Source: Ignavibacteriaceae bacterium (GTDB lineage Bacteria > Bacteroidota > Ignavibacteria > Ignavibacteriales > Ignavibacteriaceae). Taken from it: 5,147 nt of DNA. The notes below the pieces were generated by a model that saw only the letters and a list, made by a program, of their open reading frames with translations, did no database searches and had not been told where the DNA came from. The stretch's first letter is position 1; each line of letters begins with the position of its first letter. The DNA is taken from NCBI GenBank assembly GCA_022865965.1, contig JALHTS010000569.1, positions 1 through 5,147 on the forward strand, read 5' to 3'. Position numbers and translations under genes: made by a program. Positions 1-5,147 of the stretch are shown in pieces.

Positions 1-201
1 ACAGCTGAACTGCATTATGTTATTAACAGAGCCAATGTCTTGTGTATGGGCAAATGGATTGTTGGAGAAAAAGTGGCAATGGACATAGTAGACAGATGGC
101 TTAGTGCAGAGATCGGTCAAGGTTTTAATGAAGAGAGGAAACGTGTTCAGGCAGAGGGGTTTAAGAAAATTCAAGGTATTGAGGATGAAAATTTCAAATA
201 A
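1..201 (+). CDS. RpiB/LacA/LacB-family sugar-phosphate isomerase, C-terminal end (5' truncated by window)
   Basis: The reading frame is open from base 1 and ends at TAA 199-201, giving the last 66 residues of a protein whose start lies outside the window. The segment INRANVLCMGKWIVGEKVAMDIVDRWL (residues 9-35) matches the conserved C-terminal part of ribose-5-phosphate isomerase B and galactose-6-phosphate isomerase subunits, where the pattern is HNxANVLxLGxxxVGxxxAxxIVDxWL. Members of this family interconvert aldose and ketose phosphates in the cytoplasm. The usual His before Asn in that motif is Ile here, and the tail after the motif is longer than in classic RpiB. Both points suggest one of the divergent, longer members rather than RpiB itself. 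The catalytic Cys region is not in view. The family call is fairly sure; the substrate is unknown. Confidence 0.8.
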   Translation, partial: TAELHYVINRANVLCMGKWIVGEKVAMDIVDRWLSAEIGQGFNEERKRVQAEGFKKIQGIEDENFK

Positions 202-426
202 AGGATTAAAATAATTCAGATAGTAAAAAGCATAACGGCTAGAAAAATATTTCAAGATTGTCCAGAAGTCAAAGAGCAACTGTGGGGAGGAGAATTTTGG
301 TCAGACGGATACTTCGTAAACACAGTAGGACAACATGGCAACGAAAACAGCATAGTTAACTACATAAAGAAACAAGGAATAAAAGACTATCGACAATTAC
401 ACACACAGCAGCTGACACTAATCTAA
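202..426 (+). pseudogene. tnpA: IS200/IS605-type transposase tnpA, 3' remnant
   Basis: An open frame of 74 residues ending at TAA 424-426 reads as the C-terminal half of a Y1 (HUH) transposase of the IS200/IS605 family. The recognisable core is VKSITARKIF (residues 8-17), then LWGGEFWSDGYFVNTVG (27-43), then NYIKKQG (53-59). Y54 (codon 361-363) fits the nucleophilic tyrosine and Q58 (373-375) the metal-binding glutamine of the family's YxxxQ motif. In the family these enzymes cut and rejoin single-stranded DNA at hairpin ends. The N-terminal half with the HUH motif is absent: upstream in the same frame lies only the isomerase stop codon, and there is no suitable start codon or ribosome site. 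The protein therefore cannot be active. An end-type hairpin follows directly after the stop. The homology probably begins near base 208; the exact deletion joint cannot be seen from one sequence. Confidence 0.8.
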
Positions 427-451
427 TACCCCGTCAGCTTGCTGCGGGGTA
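427..451 (+). repeat. Right-end-type hairpin of the IS200/IS605 remnant
   Basis: Bases 427-433 pair with 445-451 (7 bp), then 435-438 (CAGC) pair with 441-444 (GCTG), leaving T434 bulged in the stem. A subterminal imperfect palindrome with an unpaired T in mid-stem is the known recognition structure of IS200/IS605 transposases. It starts immediately after the tnpA stop codon, where a right end is expected. The actual cleavage site should lie a few bases downstream but cannot be fixed without an empty site. The GC-rich stem could also act as a weak terminator for upstream transcription, but no T-run follows, so that is a secondary possibility. Confidence 0.7.
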
Positions 452-531
452 GTTTATTAAAGGGGGTGGTAGAAGAGGATAATTAATTATATTTTTTAAG
501 AGTTGTATTAAAAAATTTAAGGAGACAAAAA
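452..531 (+). promoter_or_regulatory. Leader of the ABC importer operon with strong ribosome site
   Basis: This 80-bp AT-rich stretch lies between the IS end hairpin and the binding-protein start. AAGGAG at 519-524 sits 7 nt before ATG 532 and is a near-ideal ribosome site that fixes the start. A perfect 9-bp inverted repeat, 491-499 against 508-516, flanks an 8-nt loop just upstream. GATAAT at 478-483 resembles a -10 box, but no good -35 is present (TTTATT 453-458 at 19-bp spacing is the best). A promoter here is likely on position, as the operon's first gene follows an unrelated IS remnant, but it is not demonstrated by the bases. Confidence 0.4.
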
Positions 532-1794
532 ATGAAAAAGATTACCATTATTTCAGTAGTTGTTATTATGTTAGTGTCAATGATTGCTTTTGAAGCATTA
601 GCGATCGATTTAACTGTATGGGCCTGGGGTACTTATCCTAGCCGCTTGGAGCAAATATTACCTGATTTTGAAGCGGAACATCCTGATATTAATGTAAGTA
701 TAGAAAGCGTTGGTTGGTCTGATATGAACGTAAAAATGTTAGCCGCTATGGCGGCCGGTACAGGTGGCCCTGATCTTTCTATTGTTAACTCAGGTACTCA
801 TGTTACTCAGTTTGCGCATTTCGGTGGTCTAAAAGACGTAACAAAATATATTGAACCTGTGAAAGATGAATATACTCAGGGTGCCCTAAATGGCGCTTCA
901 TATAATGGAAGATTTTATGCTGTTCCTGCAGATGTTGGTCCTTATGTAATGTTCTATCGTAAAGATATATTTGATGAAGCTGGAGTAGATGTTAGTGATA
1001 TAGTAACCTGGCAGGATTATATAGAAGCAGGGAAAATTATTAAAGAAAAAACTGGAGTTGCTATGGTTCCATGGCCTAGAGAGATGTATGAAATAAGTAA
1101 TTGGTTCTGGGATTCCATGATGCGTATGTCTGGTGGAAATATATTTGACAAGTATGGTAATGTAGTACTTGATAAGTTAAAGGTAAATTATACTGTATTA
1201 GAGACCATGAAAGATATAGATAATGCAGAGATAGGCTTAAATGTTATACCTTGGAAAGCACCTTGGAATATAGCATTAAAAGAAGGTAAGGTAGCAACTG
1301 TTCTTGCTGGTGCATGGTTCCAGGGAAGTTTACAAGATGTTGCCCCTGAAACTTCTGGCAAATGGCGTATGGCTCCAGCTCCAACTTTTGTTGAAGGTGC
1401 TGCTGGTCCTTTCGGTGGTTCTTCATGGATTATTCCTGTCTTTAAATCTGACGAAGTAACCGAAGCTGCTGTAACATTTGCTAGATTTGCATCTGCTTCA
1501 AATAAGGGTGTATTAACAAAAGGTGTAATTCCATCCTGGAAGCCTATTTATGAAGAAGATTTCTTTAAACAGCCTAGTGAATTTTTTGGTGGTCAAAAGG
1601 TTTGGGAAGTAATTAGTGAAGTGGCAGATAATGAGATAGCAACATTTAATATTACAATTTACACTAACCAGGTTTTTGGAAATCCTGATTCTACTATAAA
1701 CTATAATGTAAGCTTGGTACTTAATGGTCAGAAAACTATTGAGGAAGCCTTAAGAGATGCAGCTAATGATACCAGAAAAATAATGAACCAATAA
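532..1794 (+). CDS. Family-1 sugar ABC transporter substrate-binding protein
   Basis: This 420-residue protein captures a sugar or oligosaccharide outside the inner membrane and delivers it to the permeases encoded next. Residues 1-24 form a signal peptide: KK at 2-3, a hydrophobic core at 4-20, and an ALA signal peptidase I site at 22-24. There is no lipobox cysteine. The mature part begins LTVWAWG and has the two-lobed layout of family-1 (MalE/UgpB-like) binding proteins. Visible signatures are the FEAEHPDINV segment, the AMAAGTGGPDL loop, the YAVPADVGPYVMFYRKDIFDEAGV lobe-crossing segment and the GGSSWIIPVFKS segment in the C-terminal lobe. Many Trp and Tyr residues fit stacking against sugar rings. 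The length is normal for the family. AAGGAG 7 nt before the ATG supports this start. The sugar cannot be read from the sequence; the GH30 enzyme downstream suggests a beta-linked glycoside or oligosaccharide (inference). Confidence 0.9.
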   Translation: MKKITIISVVVIMLVSMIAFEALAIDLTVWAWGTYPSRLEQILPDFEAEHPDINVSIESVGWSDMNVKMLAAMAAGTGGPDLSIVNSGTHVTQFAHFGGLKDVTKYIEPVKDEYTQGALNGASYNGRFYAVPADVGPYVMFYRKDIFDEAGVDVSDIVTWQDYIEAGKIIKEKTGVAMVPWPREMYEISNWFWDSMMRMSGGNIFDKYGNVVLDKLKVNYTVLETMKDIDNAEIGLNVIPWKAPWNIALKEGKVATVLAGAWFQGSLQDVAPETSGKWRMAPAPTFVEGAAGPFGGSSWIIPVFKSDEVTEAAVTFARFASASNKGVLTKGVIPSWKPIYEEDFFKQPSEFFGGQKVWEVISEVADNEIATFNITIYTNQVFGNPDSTINYNVSLVLNGQKTIEEALRDAANDTRKIMNQ

Positions 1795-1815
1795 GCAAGA
1801 CTTAAAAAATTAGGT

Positions 1816-1858
1816 TATTATTAGGGGAAGGACTTTGAAAGTCCTTCCCCTAATAATA
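1816..1858 (+). terminator. Strong intercistronic hairpin between binding protein and permease
   Basis: Bases 1816-1836 are an exact reverse complement of 1838-1858 around a single central G1837. The inner loop would open to about 7 nt (TTTGAAA), above a stem with the GC-rich core GGGGAAGGAC. It begins 21 nt after the binding-protein stop and ends 26 nt before the permease start. No T-run follows the 3' arm, so this is not a canonical rho-independent terminator. In known sugar ABC operons, hairpins at this place protect the 3' end of the binding-protein mRNA or terminate part of the transcripts, giving more binding protein than permease. That is the likely role here. Confidence 0.7.
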
Positions 1859-1884
1859 TAAATAAATTTGAGGAGTGGATATTT

Positions 1885-2772
1885 GTGAAAAACAATACCC
1901 TCTGGCAGAGAATTGTTGAGAATAGACATTTTTACTATTTTGTGACACCTTTTTTCCTGTTTTTCACTATATTTATGTTATTCCCGGTTTTATATTCATT
2001 TTATATAAGTCTAAATCAATGGTCAGGTATGACTTCAGAATTTATTGGACTTAGAAATTATGAATTATTACTGAATGATACAGTATTTTGGCAGTCACTA
2101 TGGAATACAGTTTATCTATGGTTAGCTAATGTACCTTTAATTGTCTTAGCGTCATTAATACTGGCAGTAATATTAAATAATAAAGATGTTTGGTTTCTTG
2201 GAATATTTAGAACCGGTTATTTTTTACCTTTTGTAACCTCAACCGTTATAGTGGGGATTGTGTTTTCGCTTTTGCTCGATCAAAATTATGGTGTGGTAAA
2301 TTATCTTTTGGAATTGGTAGGATTAAATAAGATACCGTTTTTAACCAGCACCTTTTGGTCAAAGCCATCAATTGTTATACTTTTACTCTGGCGCTGGGTC
2401 GGTTATAATTCCATCATTATGCTGGCAGGGTTGCAAAATATTAATCCTAGCTTATACGAAGCAGCTGAAATAGATGGGGCTGGTACTTTTCAACAATTTA
2501 CCAAGATTACAGTACCATTAATGGGTCCGATAATTTTATTTGTAACTATGGTGTCTACTATCGGTTCATTTAAAATATTCACAGAACCTTATATTTTAAC
2601 AAATGGTGGTCCTTTACGTTCTTCCATGACAATATTGATGTTCCTCTATCTCAAGGCTTTTGAGCAGTTTAGAATGGGATATGCTTCTGCAATTTCTTAT
2701 GTACTCTTTGTCATTATTTTAGTACTATCTGTGGTTCAGTTAAAAATAGGTTCAAGGAAAGAGGGGTTATAA
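1885..2772 (+). CDS. Sugar ABC transporter permease, MalF/UgpA-like
   Basis: A 295-residue inner-membrane protein, one half of the translocation pore for the substrate brought by the binding protein. About six hydrophobic segments are visible, near residues 17-43, 74-98, 111-131, 161-181, 212-233 and 265-286. The cytoplasmic EAA loop, which docks onto the ATPase, starts at E192 and reads EAAEIDGAGTFQQFTKITVP, a very good match to the family pattern EAA-x3-G-x9-I-x-LP. ILTNGGP (237-243) is a further conserved element of MalF-type subunits. The start is GTG at 1885, preceded by GAGGAG 1870-1875 at a 9-nt spacing; no in-frame ATG is better placed. The gene lacks the long periplasmic insertion of enteric MalF, as usual for Firmicutes homologues. 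It is followed after 1 nt by the partner permease, so the two are translationally coupled. Confidence 0.92.
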   Translation: MKNNTLWQRIVENRHFYYFVTPFFLFFTIFMLFPVLYSFYISLNQWSGMTSEFIGLRNYELLLNDTVFWQSLWNTVYLWLANVPLIVLASLILAVILNNKDVWFLGIFRTGYFLPFVTSTVIVGIVFSLLLDQNYGVVNYLLELVGLNKIPFLTSTFWSKPSIVILLLWRWVGYNSIIMLAGLQNINPSLYEAAEIDGAGTFQQFTKITVPLMGPIILFVTMVSTIGSFKIFTEPYILTNGGPLRSSMTILMFLYLKAFEQFRMGYASAISYVLFVIILVLSVVQLKIGSRKEGL

Positions 2773-2773
2773 T

Positions 2774-3607
2774 ATGAACTATAAGAAATCACTAAAAAAG
2801 ACTATCTTCCATTTTCTCCTTTTACTTGGATTTGTTATTTCTTTGTTTCCCTTTTATTTTATGATTATTTCATCTTTTAAAAGTATAAGTGACATTTTCA
2901 CTTATCCACCAAAATTGTATGTGCAGGAATGGCATTTTGATAACTATGTAAGACTATTTGCTAATATACCTTTTGCCCGAAATATTTTTAACAGTGTTTT
3001 TGTAGCACTATGTTTTACGATAATCTCTGTAATGGTTTCAGCTGCTGCTGGGTTTGGTTTATCTAAATACAAACAGGCGCCTGGAAGAAAAGTATTATTT
3101 GTATTTATACTGGCTACTATGATGATTCCACAGCAGGCAGTTATGATACCTCTATATATTTTTATGAGTAAAATTGGTTGGATAAATACTTACTTTGCTT
3201 TAATTTTGCCATTTGTGGCTCAGGCATTTGGAGTCTTCTTGTTAAAACAGTATATTGATGGCGTCCCTGATGACCTTCTCGATAGCGCCAGGATTGATGG
3301 ATGTAATGAATTTAGGATTTTCTGGCAGATTATTATGCCGATAGTAAAACCTGCTCTTGGTGCTCTAGGCATTATATGCTTCATGAATAGCTATAACTTT
3401 TTTCTATGGCCGCTTATTGTGACAAATAAAAAGGAAATGCTAACGGTTCCTGTTGCTTTAGCCAATCTGCAGGGGCAGATGTACGGTGTTCCTTATGACT
3501 TAATTATGGCAGGTAGTACACTGGCCACATTACCATTAATTATTATTTTCTTGTTCTTCCAGAAACAATTTATTTCAGGTATAACAATGGGAGCTCTAAA
3601 AGAGTAA
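2774..3607 (+). CDS. Sugar ABC transporter permease, MalG/UgpE-like
   Basis: A 277-residue inner-membrane protein that forms the second half of the importer pore. Hydrophobic segments lie near residues 11-35, 71-95, 107-131, 139-158, 193-216 and 243-264. MIPQQAVMIPLY (117-128) and the C-terminal FFQKQFISGITMGALKE are typical of MalG-type subunits. The EAA loop begins at D170 and reads DSARIDGCNEFRIFWQIIMP. Its first three residues are DSA instead of EAA, but the invariant Gly (G176) and the I-x-x-P end are kept. The ATG follows the stop of the first permease by 1 nt, with GAGGGG at 2761-2766 inside that gene as ribosome site. No ABC ATPase gene follows, so energy is probably supplied by a shared ATPase encoded elsewhere. 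The family call is firm; the substrate is unknown. Confidence 0.92.
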   Translation: MNYKKSLKKTIFHFLLLLGFVISLFPFYFMIISSFKSISDIFTYPPKLYVQEWHFDNYVRLFANIPFARNIFNSVFVALCFTIISVMVSAAAGFGLSKYKQAPGRKVLFVFILATMMIPQQAVMIPLYIFMSKIGWINTYFALILPFVAQAFGVFLLKQYIDGVPDDLLDSARIDGCNEFRIFWQIIMPIVKPALGALGIICFMNSYNFFLWPLIVTNKKEMLTVPVALANLQGQMYGVPYDLIMAGSTLATLPLIIIFLFFQKQFISGITMGALKE

Positions 3608-3640
3608 CTAAGTTTCCAAAATATTAACTCTGTGTTTATA

Positions 3641-3809
3641 ATGGAAGAGGCATTAAGTGAAATAAAGAAGACTTGATTCAGATGGAGTTCAAGAGGCATT
3701 AAAAGAGATAAAAAGTAGGGTAGATTGCAGTAGTTTAGATAGTGATTCAATAGTAATGTACTTATTATGTTATTTGAATACAAAATTTTATTCAATTAAG
3801 GGGAGATAG
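3641..3809 (+). pseudogene. Decayed, frame-broken ORF of unknown function with internal repeat
   Basis: ATG 3641 opens a frame reading MEEALSEIKKT, which stops at TGA 3674-3676. The adjacent frame is open from 3666 to TAG 3807-3809 and continues with similar composition: RLDSDGVQEALKEIKSRVDCSSLDSDS, then a hydrophobic stretch IVMYLLCYL. Removing one A near 3668 would join the two pieces into about 55 residues. EALxEIK and LDSD each then occur twice, so part of the segment looks duplicated. There is no ribosome site before 3641. I do not recognise the family. Its position beside the aldolase remnant makes a broken gene end more likely than a functional small protein, but a chance ORF is also possible. 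Confidence 0.3.
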
Positions 3810-3813
3810 ATAG

Positions 3814-3993
3814 CCTATTAAACAATTGGTGTCAAACAAAACAATCTTGGATAAAGCTAAAGATGAATATTATGCAGTTGGTGGGTTTAATTTTAATAAT
3901 TTAGAATTTCTACAGGGGATTATTGAAGGAGCAGAAGCAATTAAATTAAAGGTTATAGAAAAAATAAAATTGTTGGGTAGTTCAAAAAAATAA
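3814..3993 (+). pseudogene. Class II fructose/tagatose-bisphosphate aldolase, internally deleted remnant
   Basis: The frame ending at TAA 3991-3993 encodes 59 residues. The first ~42 (LVSNKTILDKAKDEYYAVGGFNFNNLEFLQGIIEGAEA, from residue 5) match the N-terminus of class II fructose- or tagatose-bisphosphate aldolase, whose pattern is LVSxxxxLxxAxxxxYAVGAFNxNNLExxQAIIxAAE. The last ~17 (EAIKLKVIEKIKLLGSSKK) match the extreme C-terminus of the same family, which typically ends REAxKxxVxxKIxLFGSAGK. About 220-240 middle residues, holding the zinc-binding histidines and the rest of the active site, are missing, yet the joint stays in frame. No ATG exists: the expected start spot reads ATAG (3810-3813) after AAGGGGAG (3798-3805). 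A TTG or GTG at 3826 or 3829 could start translation, but the spacing is poor. Any product would have no aldolase activity. Confidence 0.72.
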
Positions 3994-4013
3994 ATTTAGG
4001 ATGAGGTGTCATA

Positions 4014-5147
4014 ATGATTAAAGTAACTTGCACTGATGAAACGGGGAAATTGAGAGAAACCAGGGGTGCTGTATTTGCAAATAGGGACATTACCTGGAGA
4101 AGAGATTATAAATCTAGTGGACCAACTGCAACTGCAAAAACAGAAAAAAGTCCTGTTGTTGAGGTTTTTCCTGAGGAAAAACACCAGGAAATATTAGGCT
4201 TTGGAGGGGCTTTCACAGATGCTTCCTGTTATTTGATAAATTCGCTTGAAGAAGATAAAAGAAATGAGTTAATAGAAAACTTTTTTTCACCCTCTAAGAT
4301 GAATTTTAATATAGGTAGAACTACTGTAGCCCAGTGTGACTTTGGACGGGTCTGCTATAGTTATAATGATACTCCAGATGATATAGATATGAAGAATTTT
4401 TCTATAGATTATGACCGTGAATATATAATTCCAACTATTCGTAAAGCGCGAGAGATTAATCCTGATCTATATCTTTTATCATCACCATGGAGTCCTCCTG
4501 GCTGGATGAAAACCGGTGGACTAATGACCGGTGGATGGATGCGTCAGAAATATCTTGAGGCGTTCGCTAATTATTATTTGCGTTATTTGCAGGAATATGC
4601 CGAAGCTGGAATAAAATTAAATGCTATGACTACACAGAATGAAACAGAAACTGATCAATGTAGTCAGATGCCTGCCTGTTATTGGCATCCAGAACTGGAG
4701 ATGTCATTTATACGTGATTATATGGTTCCTCTTTTGAAAAAGAATGATATAAATGTTGAGATTTGGTTGATGGATCATAACTATATTATGTGGAGAAGAG
4801 CGAAATGGATGCTTGATGACCCAGATTTTAAAGAAACTGTCAGTGGAATTGCATATCATCTTTATCAAGGATCTGCTGAAGCTATGACTTGGGTTCACGA
4901 TGCTCATCCAGAGATTGATGTTCATATGACAGAAGTTGGAGGCGGCACTTCAGAATTAACAAGTGATGCCATATGTAGGATTACTAAAGGTTTTAATGAA
5001 ATATTACAAAACTGGGCGAAGAGTATATTCTGTTGGAATTTAGCACTTGATGAAAAGGGCAAACCAAATATAGGTCCTTTTATGAAACGTGCCGGAATCA
5101 TTCAGATTAATTCACAGACTCAAGAAATTCAATATAATGATCAATAT
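4014..5147 (+). CDS. GH30-family glycoside hydrolase, intracellular (3' truncated by window)
   Basis: The frame is open from ATG 4014 to the window end, giving 378 residues without a stop. It is a retaining (beta/alpha)8-barrel hydrolase of the GH30 (glucosylceramidase-like) family. Landmarks in order: GFGGAFTDAS (62-71), SSPWSPPGWM (156-165), TTQNETE with the acid/base glutamate E210, YHLYQG (281-286), MTEVGGG with the nucleophile E307, and WNLALDEKG (341-349). The 97-residue gap between the two glutamates suits the family. The Pro that often follows QNE is Thr here. No signal peptide is present, so it should act in the cytoplasm on a glycoside taken in by the importer encoded upstream. GAGGTG 4003-4008, 5 nt before the ATG, supports the start. 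Most of the barrel is present; the C-terminal beta side domain is cut by the window. GH30 includes beta-glucosidases, beta-xylosidases, beta-1,6-glucanases and others, so the exact substrate is not assigned. Confidence 0.88.
   Translation, partial: MIKVTCTDETGKLRETRGAVFANRDITWRRDYKSSGPTATAKTEKSPVVEVFPEEKHQEILGFGGAFTDASCYLINSLEEDKRNELIENFFSPSKMNFNIGRTTVAQCDFGRVCYSYNDTPDDIDMKNFSIDYDREYIIPTIRKAREINPDLYLLSSPWSPPGWMKTGGLMTGGWMRQKYLEAFANYYLRYLQEYAEAGIKLNAMTTQNETETDQCSQMPACYWHPELEMSFIRDYMVPLLKKNDINVEIWLMDHNYIMWRRAKWMLDDPDFKETVSGIAYHLYQGSAEAMTWVHDAHPEIDVHMTEVGGGTSELTSDAICRITKGFNEILQNWAKSIFCWNLALDEKGKPNIGPFMKRAGIIQINSQTQEIQYNDQY

Noticed and set aside
427..451. Hairpin after tnpA considered as a plain rho-independent terminator
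   Set aside because: No T-run follows, and the bulged T plus its place right after a tnpA stop fit an IS200/IS605 end better.
1244..1426. 60-codon open frame on the - strand inside the binding-protein gene
   Set aside because: It is Gln/Leu-rich antisense of a well-supported coding sequence, with no ribosome site.
3493..3795. 100-codon open frame on the - strand over the second permease's end and the graveyard
   Set aside because: It is antisense to a clear permease gene, has low-complexity AT-driven composition (many I, L, N), no ribosome site and no family signature.
3774..3795. 7-bp inverted repeat TTGAATA / TATTCAA before the aldolase remnant, considered as operator or promoter
   Set aside because: The arms are short and AT-rich, no matching -10 lies at suitable spacing, and it falls in decayed coding sequence, so chance is a sufficient explanation.
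3996..4184. 62-codon open frame on the - strand over the start of the GH30 gene
   Set aside because: It is a shadow of the GH30 coding frame, with Ser/Phe/Cys-rich composition and no supporting signals.
4704..4925. 73-codon open frame on the - strand inside the GH30 gene
   Set aside because: It lies wholly within a conserved enzyme-coding region, including the segment leading to the nucleophile, and has no independent support.

Overview
The window is AT-rich bacterial DNA carrying part of a carbohydrate-use locus, all on the + strand. It holds a complete substrate-binding protein and two permeases of a family-1 (CUT1/MalEFG-like) sugar ABC importer. An intracellular GH30-family glycoside hydrolase follows and runs off the right edge. 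Strong AGGAG-type ribosome sites and low GC point to a Firmicutes-like anaerobe. The binding protein has a cleavable signal peptide ending in ALA and no lipobox cysteine. That is unusual for a single-membrane Firmicute and fits a two-membrane lineage such as Halanaerobiales (also possible: Thermotogota or spirochaetes). This lineage call is an inference.

Layout. 1-201: C-terminal end of an RpiB/LacA/LacB-type sugar-phosphate isomerase. 202-451: the 3' half of an IS200/IS605-type tnpA, lacking its HUH half, followed at once by a right-end-type hairpin with a bulged T. 452-531: leader of the importer operon. 532-1794: binding protein. 1816-1858: a perfect 21-nt inverted repeat between binding protein and permease. 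1885-2772 and 2774-3607: the two permeases, separated by 1 nt. 3608-4013: a gene graveyard. It contains an unrecognised decayed ORF with an internal repeat, then a class II fructose/tagatose-bisphosphate aldolase collapsed to its first ~42 and last ~17 codons. 4014-end: GH30 hydrolase.

How it works together (inference): an oligosaccharide or glycoside is captured outside the inner membrane, imported through the permease pair, and hydrolysed in the cytoplasm by the GH30 enzyme. No ATPase gene is present, so the importer probably uses a shared MsmK/MalK-type ATPase encoded elsewhere. The isomerase upstream and the aldolase remnant downstream suggest that the locus once carried, or was assembled from, sugar-phosphate catabolic genes that have since been eroded.

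I did not find a convincing new biological system. The most interesting signals are the in-frame collapsed aldolase, the IS remnant with its end hairpin beside the operon leader, and the strong hairpin after the binding-protein gene. No RNA genes, CRISPR arrays or intact mobile elements were seen.
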